Positions 51,029 to 62,152 of a stretch of DNA of 64,000 nt are shown here, piece after piece. This DNA is from Nitzschia sp. pyKryTriq1 (lineage: Eukaryota; Bacillariophyta; Bacillariophyceae; Bacillariales; Bacillariaceae): assembly GCA_956465555.1 (NCBI GenBank), contig OY101115.1, positions 2,294,001 to 2,358,000 of the forward strand, given 5' to 3'. The stretch's first letter is position 1; each line of letters starts with the position of its first letter. Both the position numbers and the translations under genes were made by a program. A model generated the notes under the pieces. It made no database searches, had not been told where the DNA came from, and saw only the letters and a program-made list of their open reading frames with translations.

Positions 51029-52417
51029 ATGACGCGCCACCGCTCTACTACTCCCTGTATCGTTGCATTACTTTTCGCCTACACGTACTGGCTGTCTATT
51101 GCAACCCGGGCAACAGGATACACCCTCACCATGGTTTCGGAATCCATGAAAGTCAAGCTTCAAGAGGCGTCCGAGCTCTTTCAAAAGAATTTTCCCGACG
51201 AGGAACCACCGACCTGCATTGCCGTCGCTCCAGGACGTGTCAATCTCATCGGTGAACACGTGGACTATACGGGGGGGTTCGTTTTACCATTTGCCATTGA
51301 TTATTCGACCGTTGTGGTAGGAAAAGGGTGCGTCAACGCCAACCAAAAATCATCAAGCTCTGGTCCCCAAGCCAAAATTCACTTCGTCAGTGGCAAATCG
51401 CCCGAAGATGTGGCAGAAGTCACGATCGACTCCCAGTCCACACCGCCCGAGAAGGTTACGTGGGAGACCTATGTCACGGGGACGGTCTTTCAGTATTTAG
51501 CAGATCTCCCTTCGGACGCCATCTTGGAATTGACGTTCAGTATTAGTGGTGACGTTCCTCTAGGATCAGGGCTTTCGAGCAGCGCGTCCTTGGAAGTGTC
51601 GGTAGCACGGTTTGTCGAAGCCATTCTGGGCGATGCCGCCTTTTCATCTTGCTCTCCCCAAGATCCCCCAGCCAAAATCCGAGCCCTACGATGTCAAAAG
51701 GCTGAAAATGAATGGGCGAAGTCTCCCTGTGGTTTGATGGATCAATACATTTCGAGCGCAGGACAAGAAGGAAGTTTGTTGTTGATTGACTGCACGTCTT
51801 TGGACTACCAAGAAACAAAAATGGCGACCACCGCAAATGAACCTGTCCTGGTCGTTGCCAACTCTAATGTCCAACACGATATTGGTGGTGGAGAATACCC
51901 AGTGCGAGTCCGTCAGTGTCAGACGGCCACCGAGGCTTTGCGAAAAATTAACCCTAAAATTTCGACACTTCGAGATGCCACCTTGGAAGACGTGGAGGCT
52001 GCCAAGACTGGAATGGACGAGATTAGCTTTTTGCGAGCCAAACATGTCGTGACGGAGAATGTACGAACACTGCAGGCCAAAGACGCATTGGAAAAGGGAG
52101 ACTGGAAGCTGGTAGGAGAACTCATGAGTGCGAGTCACACAAGCATGCGAGACGATTACGAGGTCAGCTGCGAGGAGATTGACATTTTGGTGGACATTGC
52201 CCAACAACAACCTGGTGTCTATGGCAGCCGACTAACAGGTGGCGGCTTTGGTGGGTGCACTGTCACTTTGGTCGATAAAGCGTACGCCCCTGCTCTCGTC
52301 GCTACTCTGATCAAAGAGTACAAGGCCAAGACAGGGAAGGATTGTTTCTGTTTCGAAACCAAGGCTGCTAGAGGGGCCCATGTACTTCCCATTGACACCC
52401 TGAGGGAGTTATCATAG
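51029..52417 (+). CDS. Galactokinase with N-terminal hydrophobic extension
   Basis: GHMP kinase that phosphorylates galactose at C1 with ATP (Leloir pathway), or a close relative using another sugar. It is intronless with 462 residues. Family motifs: APGRVNLIGEHVDYTGG at 67-83 (galactokinase signature), DVPLGSGLSSSASLEVSVA near 173 (the GHMP ATP loop), QSSAGQE-like GLMDQYISSAGQEGS, and GSRLTGGGFGGCTV near 403-416. The first 35 residues (RSTTPCIVALLFAYTYWLSIATRATGYTLT) look like a signal peptide or signal anchor, which cytosolic galactokinases lack. A second ATG at 51131 (MVSESMKVK) would make a normal 428-residue cytosolic enzyme. The frame choice therefore decides location. It is convergent with ORC6, 84 bases between stops. 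Confidence 0.9.
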   Translation: MTRHRSTTPCIVALLFAYTYWLSIATRATGYTLTMVSESMKVKLQEASELFQKNFPDEEPPTCIAVAPGRVNLIGEHVDYTGGFVLPFAIDYSTVVVGKGCVNANQKSSSSGPQAKIHFVSGKSPEDVAEVTIDSQSTPPEKVTWETYVTGTVFQYLADLPSDAILELTFSISGDVPLGSGLSSSASLEVSVARFVEAILGDAAFSSCSPQDPPAKIRALRCQKAENEWAKSPCGLMDQYISSAGQEGSLLLIDCTSLDYQETKMATTANEPVLVVANSNVQHDIGGGEYPVRVRQCQTATEALRKINPKISTLRDATLEDVEAAKTGMDEISFLRAKHVVTENVRTLQAKDALEKGDWKLVGELMSASHTSMRDDYEVSCEEIDILVDIAQQQPGVYGSRLTGGGFGGCTVTLVDKAYAPALVATLIKEYKAKTGKDCFCFETKAARGAHVLPIDTLRELS

Positions 52418-52501
52418 ATGATCTCTCTGCGGACGTACCTTACTAGAACTTGAATTAGACGTGGTTTAACCACTGCTTTGAATAAGGATCTTTCTATGCT
52501 A

Positions 52502-53749
52502 TCATGATTGTGCCTGCAAGAGTCCAAAAGACGCCAAAACATTCCTCGCGGCATGTTCCAACGCTCGTTCGCGAGTCACGGTTACTGCTTGGTCTGAATT
52601 ATCATCATCGCCGTTGGCGTCTTTTTGTAGTGCTATCGTGGCAGATTGTGTAGCCTCGGCTAGAACCTGTCGCTTCCATTCCAGAAACTTCGGCGAATAC
52701 AAAGATATTGGGTCCGACCGACGTGGATCTTCTTGGGAAGGTAAATTTTCAAAGGGATCGTCATTGAGTGATTCCATAAATTTAGCTCGTTCTTGTACTT
52801 GCTCCAACAAATCTTGCATATGAGCTGTACTTCGACTGGTTTTGGTAGATCTTTTTGTAGAGAGGCTGCACTCGGCGGCGACGCTAGAAGAGGAATCGTC
52901 CAGCACTGTACTGCCACCTTTGTTGTTCGTCCCAGCCTTGCGCTTTTTGGAACGTCCCTTTTTGTCAATCTCTGCTCTCGCTTCTGTTTCTTCGATGGCT
53001 TTTTCTTTCATATTTTCGATCATGGATTGAACGTGTTCCAAAATTTCGGCAAAAAAGCTCAGTGTAAAGTCCGTCGACACGTCCACTACTGTAGCAACTT
53101 GCAATTGCTTTCCTTCCTCCCCCTCGTCATCTTTGCGACGCGAGCTAGCAGTAGTGCTGCCTGCAGGAGAAACATCTTGTGTTGCGACCACGTAAAAACA
53201 GACTGCTTCGTAGGTACTGGAATTACGAGAAATGTCTCGGATCTGATCCGGGTTATTGCGGTTAAACCGAACAATCTGGTTCAAGAGACGTTGAGCCCGA
53301 ATGGCGACTCCATTCGAATCGGTTAGGTACGAGCCGAGTTTCATGGCCAATGAAGGGATCGAACTTCTGGTGGTAACAGCGGCGGCAGCTGAGGACGTGG
53401 TGGTCGATGAAGCGGCTGGTTGTTTGGAGGACAACGATGAGTTTTCGGTCTTGGATCGAAAGTTTCCCACGTTTCGGTGAAATTTGACAAAGTCCTTCTC
53501 CTTCATGAACGCCCCTCTGGCGAGTTTTTCCATGGGAAGCTTTATACCCTCCTGCTCTCGAGCGACATATTCCAGCAGGGCAGCCGCCCGTTTATGATCG
53601 TTATCACTTCTTCCAAAAGTGCCAATTGGATTATGGAATCTCAATCTACGGAGTTCACTTCGGGTGCTCTCCAAAATTTTGGCAGATAGGGGCGGGCTCA
53701 ACAACCCCACTTTACTTGCCACTGTGGCGACGGCATCCGAATTCGACAT
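52502..53749 (-). CDS. Probable origin recognition complex subunit 6 (ORC6)
   Basis: ORC6 is the smallest ORC subunit and has two TFIIB-like cyclin folds. The 415-residue intronless protein starts ASKVGLLSPPLSAKILES then ELRRLRFH, as in plant and animal ORC6 (…LxxKxxELxRL…). It has a first helical fold to residue about 95 and a Ser/Thr/Ala linker. The second fold includes IPSLAMKLGSYL, RAQRLLNQIVRF and STYEAVCFYVVATQ, which matches the ORC6 'FxAVAFYLxA' helix, and then VATVVDVSTDFTLSFFAEIL. The C-terminal half (lysine-rich KKGRSKKRKAG, disordered, coiled) is longer than usual. Sequence conservation of ORC6 is low in general, so this rests on pattern order and should be checked by profile search. 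It shares a divergent upstream region with the kinesin gene. Confidence 0.65.
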   Translation of the reverse strand: MSNSDAVATVASKVGLLSPPLSAKILESTRSELRRLRFHNPIGTFGRSDNDHKRAAALLEYVAREQEGIKLPMEKLARGAFMKEKDFVKFHRNVGNFRSKTENSSLSSKQPAASSTTTSSAAAAVTTRSSIPSLAMKLGSYLTDSNGVAIRAQRLLNQIVRFNRNNPDQIRDISRNSSTYEAVCFYVVATQDVSPAGSTTASSRRKDDEGEEGKQLQVATVVDVSTDFTLSFFAEILEHVQSMIENMKEKAIEETEARAEIDKKGRSKKRKAGTNNKGGSTVLDDSSSSVAAECSLSTKRSTKTSRSTAHMQDLLEQVQERAKFMESLNDDPFENLPSQEDPRRSDPISLYSPKFLEWKRQVLAEATQSATIALQKDANGDDDNSDQAVTVTRERALEHAARNVLASFGLLQAQS

Positions 53750-54311
53750 GGTTTTGATCGGGGGAAGGATTGAAGAATGGGCAACGAGCGACGAGGAATG
53801 AATGAATGTTTGATGATGAAGAATGAATGAGATACACAGTAATATGATGAGAGTGCAATGACAAGAAGCAAGAAGCGAGCGCGGGCGGTGGGAAAATTAT
53901 TTCTGGCGCGAAGACGCAGGCGCGAGGGCGGAAGAATGATCGAATGAATCATCATCGAATAGAATGACAAGAAAGGTATGTATGTATCTAAATAGGTAAG
54001 ATATGGGGTGTCGTCTTATCTCAATACTATACATACATATCATTCCAATTAATTCGAACTTCGATAATATTAGCCAACAAAAGTCCAGAGCTACAATTCA
54101 AAATTTTATTGCTCGTTGCTCGTCGTTTTTTGTCTCTCCCTCAACGACCGCGAACGAGCAACATCGCCTCTTCTGCTTTCTGTTGCCTGTTGCCTGTTGC
54201 CCTCTATCTTGATGAAGGAATCTGAACAAAAAACCTCTTGCATGAGCCTGTGACTTGTGTAACAAATCAAAGTATCCTACTGTAGTGGGAAACTGTAGTG
54301 TTTGGCCCAGA
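53750..54311. promoter_or_regulatory. Divergent region between ORC6-like gene and kinesin
   Basis: 562 bases. It contains GAATGAATGAATG-type repeats near 53795-53830, GGCGCGAAGACG near 53905 (GGCGCGAA is an E2F-type site, TTCGCGCC in reverse), and GTTGCCTGTTGCCTGTTGCC near 54182-54201, a 3-copy 7-base repeat. Both flanking genes are cell-cycle proteins, so shared control is plausible. Confidence 0.45.
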
Positions 54312-57300
54312 ATGAGCAGCAGCAGTAATGAAAATCGGACAACTCAGGTCCGTGTAGGAGTCCGTGTGAGACCGCTGGCATCGAAAGAAATCCAACAAGG
54401 CGGCAACATTAGCTTGTCGATCAACCCGCCTGCCTCTATCAGTATCGCGTCGCATAAGACTTTCACCTATGATGCCGTATTTGATTCTCAAACCGATCAG
54501 GATAGTCTCTACAACAGCGTTTCGACTTCCCTGCTGGACAGTTTTGTCGAAGGATACAATGCAACGGTACGTACTGACTTTATCGAACGAACAAATGAAT
54601 GAATGATGTATAACCTCGCGGTTGCATGGCAAAAGGTGGCAAAGGAAATGATTTTGAAAACTAACTGGTTGTTTTAAAAAAATCACATTTCGATTATTCC
54701 AGATTCTTGCGTATGGGCAAACAGGGTCGGGAAAAACGTACGTATGGATGGTATTGTGTGATGTCCGTGAGGAGTTGGTTGTATGGTCCACCAGCTTCGT
54801 CGACGACTCACTCATTTTCCTTGAATTCTTGATGTCTTAGGTATACTATGGGTAGTGAAGCGCATACTCAACCCGAGGGGTCCCCTCAGGTTGGTTTGAT
54901 CCCCCGTTTCATTTCGGATTTCTTTCGTAAGATGCAAGTAAAGAAGCAGGCATCCGATGATGCCTCAAATGTGGACGACAACTCGGGGGATAGTCCTGTT
55001 TCGGATGCTCCTTCCCCTCCTGCTCTGCTTGAGTATAGTATGAAAGCTTCGTTTTTGGAAGTATACGGCGAGGATGTTTTTGACTTGCTAGACTCGGAAC
55101 GAAAATCTCTTCCTCTTCGAGAGGATTCGGCAGGTGGTGTTGTCATTGCTGGACTGACGAGCTCGACTATTTCCAGCCCTGCCGAAGCATTGCATGTATT
55201 GCATGAGGGGACCAACAATCGTACAACTGCCGCCACATTGATGAATTTGACTTCTAGTCGGTCACATGCAGTATTTACAATCTATCTCACGCAAAAGACA
55301 AGGAGTCACGATCAAGTGGACGCCGTCTCTACATCCAAATTCACATTTGTGGACTTGGCGGGAAGTGAGCGCATGAAGAAGACCGGCGCTGAGGGGGAAC
55401 GAGCTCGTGAGGGCATCAAAATCAATGAAGGTCTGCTAGCGCTGGGAAATGTCATTAACGCATTGGCAGATGAAGAGCGTCTGGCGAAGGAGAAGACCAT
55501 CCATGTCCCGTACCGACAGTCCAAGTTGACCCGTCTTTTGCAGGATGCCTTGGGTGGCAATAGTCAAACTTTTTTCTTGGCCTGTGTCTCACCATCCGAC
55601 ACAAATGTCAGTGAGACTCTTTCAACTTTGAGATATGCAAATCGGGCTCGAAATATCCGAAATGCTCCAACCAAAAACCTGGATGCAACTTCTACAGAAT
55701 TGCAACGCTTGAACACGTTGACTCGAGTTCTGCAGAGCGAATTGATTAAAGCTCGTTTCCAAGGTGACGATGGAAAGGAGAACAAAACCGGATCAATTGG
55801 CGAAGTTGACGAAAGTCTCGCGAAACGATCGGACGTTGAAGAATACCTCGAGCTTCTCCACCGAACTGCTAATGAACTGTCGGGTGTCGACAAGGCGCCG
55901 ACGTACGTGTTTCAACCTATCACGGCAACGACGAATTCAGTATCCCACTTTCCATTGCCTAGAGGGCCTACAAAAGTGGAAACTTCCACTTCCATTCTTG
56001 AGGCAACCCCGAGCAAGGGTGCATCTGAACGTTTTGATGAATCTTTCCACATCGACGTTAACCCCGACGAAGACATCGCGATTTTGGATCGTCTCCTCGA
56101 ACTGCAACATCACGATCATGAGTACGACAAGGCAAAGAAGCGAGACGATGAGAGTCTGCGACAGATGGATGGTGAGCTTCAGAAAGAAGAGGCTCTCCTG
56201 CTGCACCTGCGAGAGAGTCTGAAAGCCTATCACAGTCTGAAACAGAAGTACGAGGAGCTACTGGCCGAAGTTCAGCAACTTGAAATGGAGAAAGAGAGCC
56301 TAGCCTCCAAGCTTGAAAAAGCAACAGCTGATCCAACAGCCGGAAACTCGGCAGCAATCAAGAGACAACTTGAAAGGGTAGAGCTCAGTCTCTCTCGTGC
56401 AAGACGCGAAACTTTGACCCATCGTCAGAAGTACAAGGAAGCAGAAGATCAAGCAAGGCGGTGCCAAGTCTTGGAGCGCAAGATAACCGACTTGAAGCAC
56501 GCAAAAACCAATCTGCTCAAGAAACAGAAGGAGACTGCGGCGAAATACAAGGAGCTTTCGGAGGCAAAAACCAAGGAGCTTCTTACCCTTCGGCGAAAAG
56601 AAAAGGCTGCAGATATGCGACTCTCGAAAATGAAGACGGAGATCCAACACCACAAAAGTAATCTTGAAAAAAGGAAACATTACTGTACAAAGTTGTCTGA
56701 TAAGCTCAAGCAGACCGAAGCGCACTTGATGAAACTTCTATCGATTCGTCAGAGAGATCTTGTTGAGCGAGCGAGCCTTATCGGGGGGAAGGGACTGCCG
56801 ATGGATACATTGCACGAAGATGACGAGAGCGCAAAAAGAAACAGGGACATCAAGTCTGAGAATTTGTGTAGCGAAGATCTCAAGTCCATCCGATTTATTT
56901 CTGATAAGATGGTATCGGAAAAAATTGATCATGCGGTCCTTCTTGCGCGATACAAAGAACGTGTAGCCGAATACAGCGAGACCATGAGACTTGTTGTGGC
57001 CAATGTCAAGGCATTAAAAGAGAAAGATGAAGCCATGGACTCAGAAGAGGGAGACAGTGAAACTCAAGATAGCTTGGAGGACATCAAAGAGGCAGTCGCA
57101 GATCTGGAATTAAGACTTGAGCTTCTCGGTACAGAGGTAAAAGAAATGGAGTCTTTGTTGCCTGACGAGGCGAAGCAGTTGAGAGACGAGGAGGCAGTTA
57201 AAAAGCTCATGACCAAATTGCCAGCCCTCGCACTGCGCAAGATGCTTTTTGAATCCTTTACAAAGTTGGTAGAGGCTGAGGTAAATCAAACAGATTCTTG

Positions 57301-59841
57301 GTGGTGCCCCACAATCTCCGAACCAAGCGTTCTCACACTACCTTTGTTTGCCATCTTCGTAAGACTGACCGGAAAGCCAGCCACGAGCTTGTGCAACGAA
57401 AGGACGCGGCACTATTCAGCTTGGAGAAGGAATTAGACATCATGAGTGGTAAAGTCGAGGTGCTCACCAGAGACTTGACTGGCCGTCGTGTTTTGATGGA
57501 ATCTGGAGAAAATTTGTTTGACGTGCTGAAGGCGACGAAAGACAAGAACCTCACACTAGAGCAAGACCTGATAGTAGCACGAGATGAAGTTCTCGAAAAA
57601 AGGAAGAACTTTGTAGACTTCAAAGATAAATTTGATTTGCAAGTGTTGGAGCTTGAAAATACGAAGGATGCATTGGTACTTGCCGAGACCTCCCTGTCAA
57701 AATTAAATGGCTCGGTTGAGTCCGAGGTTACCCTGAAAGAACTACAAGAAATCTGGAAAAAGCTTGGTGTCGACTACGAAACACGAGGAAAGATACGTGA
57801 TGAGATCAAATCGTGTCTCTCCGATACCTGCACAAGGCACCTAGATGAAGCTTGCAGGCTCAAGTCAACGACGGAAGAAGAAGTAGTCATGCTTAGAGCA
57901 AAGAGGGCTTCGATGCACTCTGCGCTGGGAGTGCCACAGCAGAGACCTGTGGAGGGACTGGGGCTCCTGGAAGAGGCAAAAATCCTGCGGCAACAGGTAG
58001 AAAATCTCGAGACATCATTTAATTTGGCCAATGCCCGCCGGGAACGGATTGTTTCAGATATGATCAGTTTGTCGTCAGCTCTAGAGATTTCAAAAGAGGA
58101 TCTTCCTGAGAACCTACGAACCCTGATGGATCAAATCGAGAAGGTAAATCCTTCAAGCAATACCATCGGAAGACTGCGACGAGCGTCCATTATGGAAGGT
58201 GTGCTAGCAATGGTTGATTCTTTAAGTCAGAATCTAGGCGAAGGATCTGAGACAGCGAAGCCTGCGTCATCTGCACGAGAGGGAATCGATCTCCCTGCAG
58301 GAAGCTTGGAAGAATCCTTCCTCTCACGCTGTGAGAGTGATGTGGCACAACTAAGAGTCCGCAAATCTCAACTACTCGTCAAGAACCGTGAGAATATGCA
58401 AGAGATTAGTGGTATTGTGAAGGACTTACATTCCTACGTGCCGGATCTTGTTGGCTTGGTAGAGATGGTCTTGAAGTCGCACGGAGACGGAATTCCGATC
58501 TGGTGGAACAGCGAAAAGGCCAGCTCTCTGTTGAAGAAAGTTTCGACAGCATCTCCACAGACAGATAGCGAAGCTTCTGAAACACGTTACATTGAAGCAA
58601 TCCAAACATCTCTTTCAGCGATCGCGCGTTCTCGTGAAATGATTTCTTCTGTCCTACGAGAAATCGTCGAAAAGGCCCAACAGACGCTGCTGGATATTGT
58701 TGGAAGGGAGCTTGACGCCAGCGAGGCTTATGCCAGTTTCCACGACGCCCTTCTAAAGTTGCCATCTCTTTCTGTGGATTTTAGCCACGCTTGTATTTCC
58801 GAAATGGAAGCTCTTGTACTTGGTGCAGAGGCAATGACACAAAGCGAGATCGAGGCCTTGACTGTGGTCTGGGAAGCCCTGAAGGTATCCTCTGAGGAGC
58901 GTCGAACCTTTTGGGGAAGGATTGATAACCCAGATGATTTTGTAAAGGAAGGTCAAGATAACCCCTTTGACAAACTATGTGAATCCCTATCAGGCAATAC
59001 GGAAGCATGGATTTCATCTCTCATTGTCAAGGGCCGGAAAGTCAACGAGGAGCTAGAGGTGAAGCTTGCAAAGCTTGACGCCATTCATACGGAGGTCGAA
59101 AGACTACGTTCGAAGCAAGACACAAAGAGCCAAGTACTTTCACTCGACTCTGAGATACGGATCATGAATACCAAGCTCCATGATTTCGAGGAGCTACAAT
59201 GCAGCAAGCAAAGACTTCTCACGAAGAAGTCAGGGAGTACAGCGCTGCTAAAAGAAGCCCGATTCAGGAAACAAATGAAAGCAAAATTTGTCGCCAAACT
59301 TGGCCAACTTGCTTCTCTTCTCCGCTCTTGGGAGCAGGAAGAAGGCCATCCATTTGACTCGTCTCTTTTGAGCGATGACGTGCGGATGCTGCTGAATGAG
59401 CCTGACAAAATGGAAGACTGGATCGAAAAGAGGACAAGATTGATGCCGTCGCGCACAGTTCCAACAGCGACCCCGCAAAAACGGCCTTTCGAAACCGAAG
59501 CGCGGACCAGTAGTCTATCCTCTTCATCAAGAGAACCCAGCCGCTCCGCCACTGGTTTGACGCCCCCAAGAAAGAAGTTGGCAACATCTACACGGCATCC
59601 TATGCCTCCAAAGCAGACAACATCAGATTCATCGACCGCACATGGTGTCAAAACAAAACTTTCTCCAGTTCGGAAGAGAAAACCACAAGACCCATCGGAA
59701 AACAGTTTGCAGAAGAGTCAACCTTCGACAGCAAAATCACCCATGAAGAATCGTGGTCCAAAGCTGAGACGAAAAGAGTCGGCTGCACTGCCACCTTTTG
59801 GTAGAATTCTTTCCGAGCTTTCTACCCCTGAAAAAAGGTGA
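54312..59841 (+). CDS. Kinesin-4-like motor fused to a PRC1/Ase1/MAP65-like region (1735 aa)
   Basis: Exons 54312-54566, 54703-54737, 54841-57280 and 57364-59841 join in frame (introns 136, 103, 103 and 83 bases, all GT...AG). Motor: VRVGVRVRPL, P-loop GQTGSGKT (residues 90-97), SSRSH (234-239), VDLAGSER (267-274), KINEGLLALGNVINAL, YRQSKLTRLLQDALGGNS and TLRYANRARNIRN. The last three suit kinesin-4 (KIF4/chromokinesin). Coiled coil spans about 490-760. From residue about 911 (exon 4) helical segments resemble PRC1/MAP65: LQEIWKKLGVDYETRGKIRD near 1036 and RKSQLLVKNRENMQEIS. Next come VWEALKVSSEERRTF and, most clearly, LLKEARFRKQ (1538) leading to LLRSWEQEEGHPF, the family's 'LLKEEK.RK...WE.E.G.PF' signature. 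The end is basic, Ser/Pro-rich (TPPRKK, SPVRKRK), as in PRC1 tails. In animals KIF4A and PRC1 are separate partners. Motor call is certain; the PRC1-like call is strong but by eye. Confidence 0.85.
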
Positions 59842-59933
59842 AGCTATTCTACAGTACGAAAACTAGGCTCCTTTTATTTTTCACAACTTTATTGATTTAT
59901 AGTAGCGGGGATTATAAACCGAGCCTTGATCAG

Positions 59934-61686
59934 TCACTCTTTTTTTAACCAAAGAACAAGGACGCAAACATTATCAGCCGACCCTCGTTCAAGAGCTTCG
60001 TTAGCGACGATTCTTGCCATTTCCTTTCGTTTGTCAAGCCGTGAGAATACTTGACTTTCTGTGGTCAGAACTTCCTGCACGTAATCTACGACTTCCTGAC
60101 TCGACATAACGTCCCATAATCCATCGCTCGCAAGCAACACGAATTGGTCGTCTCGTTCCGAAACTGGAAAAGTCATAATTTCAGCCTCACTGGTCACGAC
60201 AGGCTTTGCAAATCGATCACCGATCGCCCGAGAAAGCGAGAGATCACGTACTCGATAAACCTGCCCATATGGGTCCCATTCCACCTCCTCCCCCATGGCC
60301 TCAATCCTCTTTCTCTCTATCTCGTCACCCGGTTTGTGATCCCTCGTCATGTCGACGGCTTTCCCATCACGACACAAGATAGCCCGACTGTCACCCACAT
60401 TCGCCGTTAAGAGCGTCCGCTTTCCATCCTTAGCGACATGGAGCACGACACACACGGCGGTACTTCCCTGATAGACCAAATCGTCCAACTTCATGATAGC
60501 GTCTTCTACTTGCTCCAGCCCTCGTTGGAGGGCTGCAATATGACTGGATTTGGACGGGATTTCTTTTCGTTCCACACCAAAATCATTCTGCTGTTCCCAG
60601 TGTTTTTTGGCTAATTCCTCCATGTACAATTCATGCAGGCGTTCCTGGAGAACCGTGCTCACCTCGGCACCCCCATGCCCATCAAATACTGCCACAAATC
60701 GGCCGCCGTTTTCTATTTTGTATGTATCCTCCATAGTCCATCTGGCTCCTTGAAAGATTCCCTCTGATACCTGGATCATAGTATTGTGCAAAGAAAGAAA
60801 TAGTTTGAGTGAGGTGACAAAACGGATAGCCGCCAAGCGAGAGGAGTATTACTTGTACTTGTATTTGACCATGAGATATCTTGATGGTTCCAGGGGGGGG
60901 GGTGTGGTGTACAATCAGTATCATACTTACTAGATATGGATTTTCAGTAGCATCTTTTTGTACTTGTTGCACATCTTTCTCCGCCTGTAGCTTGCTGAAC
61001 AGAAACATGGGTTTCGTTTTGGTGGATTTCAATTTACCGCCACCGCCACCGCCATCGCCCCCTGGAGTGAATTTTGGTGCTTCCTGGTTGCTGCTGGTGG
61101 TGGTGGTGCTGCTGGTGCTACTACTACTGCCGGTTGTAGACGACGAAGCCGATGCTAAAAAGCACAAGGCAAACGCAACCATGGCGGAGAGCTGCTTTCG
61201 CGTGGACTGGGACTGATCTGACTGTTGTTGTTGTGCTGCGTGTACATCTTCTAGGGTGATAATAGCAGCATGCCGTCTGAGATATTCGAGCCAGAGTGCT
61301 CCCGACGCGGGCGATTTTGATTTCTTGCCAAATACTGGCTCGGCCGCGGAGGCTGCTGCTGCAAGGCTTCGGTGCCGCTGCCGCAGCACAGGATCCGAAG
61401 AGAATTTCCGGAGCGAGACGGATGATGATCGATGAGGCGAGGTAGAAGAATAGGTGGATGGCGATGTCGCCCATACAGGAGCGCTCAATATGGATCCACG
61501 GGTGCTACTAATACTGCTACTAATACTGCTGCTGCTGCTGCTGATGGCACCAGCGCTCGAAGAATAATGATGAGCCAAACCAATGGAAGGAGGATTCTTC
61601 ATAGCAAGGGTTCTGGTTTTACGGGCTCGACAAGACGAACTTGCGACAAAGCGCGATGAAGTAGCTGCGCAACAAGATGTCGCCAT
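59934..61686 (-). CDS. PP2C-family protein phosphatase with N-terminal extension (530 aa)
   Basis: Metal-dependent Ser/Thr phosphatase. Exon 1 is 61686-60931, the intron 60930-60771 (160 bases, GTAAGT...CCAG), exon 2 60770-59934; the frame before 61686 begins with a GTG, so the ATG at 61686 is used. The catalytic domain lies in exon 2: GARWTMEDTY, VAVFDGHGGAEVS, STAVCVVL, TANVGDSRAIL, DHKPGDEIERKRI, SLSRAIGDRF, LASDGLWDVMSS and GSADNVCVLVL. All the metal-binding aspartates (EDT, DGHGG, DGLWD, DN) are present, so it should be active. Exon 1 adds 252 residues: a Ser/Arg-rich start like an organelle presequence, a hydrophobic stretch (LSAMVAFALCFLASASSS), and a long Ser/Thr then Gly run. A membrane-tethered or mitochondrial phosphatase is likely. 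It is convergent with the kinesin, 92 bases apart. Confidence 0.88.
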
Positions 61687-62152
61687 GGTAAACACGCTAG
61701 TAGTGATCAGAATGTAATGAATATGGCAATGTCAGTTGTATGTACAGTAGTTCGGGCAGTGGGTGAAGTGTTGCGTGGTGTTGTCGGAAAGCACGACACG
61801 ACACGAAATGGATTGGGCAGATCCTCTCTCCTCTCTACTGCAATCGCACGCATCAAAACAGCAGGAACTAAACTTCGAACTTACACATTTTATTTTGACA
61901 CTTGCTTGAAGGTTCGGCAGCACGCGCGCCGCCCCCGTCAAAGATACGAAAAGTTCTGTGCTTCGCCCTTTGTCGTGTGGGCGGGAGGCCAGGCGGAGAA
62001 TCGGGATAGCCCTGGCTGGTTCCGCGTGGAGAGGGCCTGGGGCGTGGGAGATACGAAAAGTTCGGGAGCATCCGGGGATCGGTGTGGTGGCCAGACCGTC
62101 CACTTCTTCTGGCCGAACTGCGACATCTCACCCCTTATACAAGATGACGTAG
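61687..62152. other. Intergenic region with a GC-rich island
   Basis: The left part holds the PP2C promoter. At 61915-62110 the DNA is distinctly GC- and CpG-rich (GCACGCGCGCCGCCCCCG, GGGCGGGAGGCCAGGCGG) against AT-richer neighbours, and carries the 14-base word GATACGAAAAGTTC twice (61943 and 62050). Frames through it are open on several strands, as expected from base composition, with no recognised protein. Confidence 0.4.

Noticed and set aside
57298-59841. PRC1/MAP65-like frame as an independent gene
   Set aside because: Its frame opens with a TTG, the first ATG (near 57442) lies 6 bases after the stop of the unspliced kinesin frame, there is no room for a promoter, and a proper GT-AG intron joins the two frames in phase.
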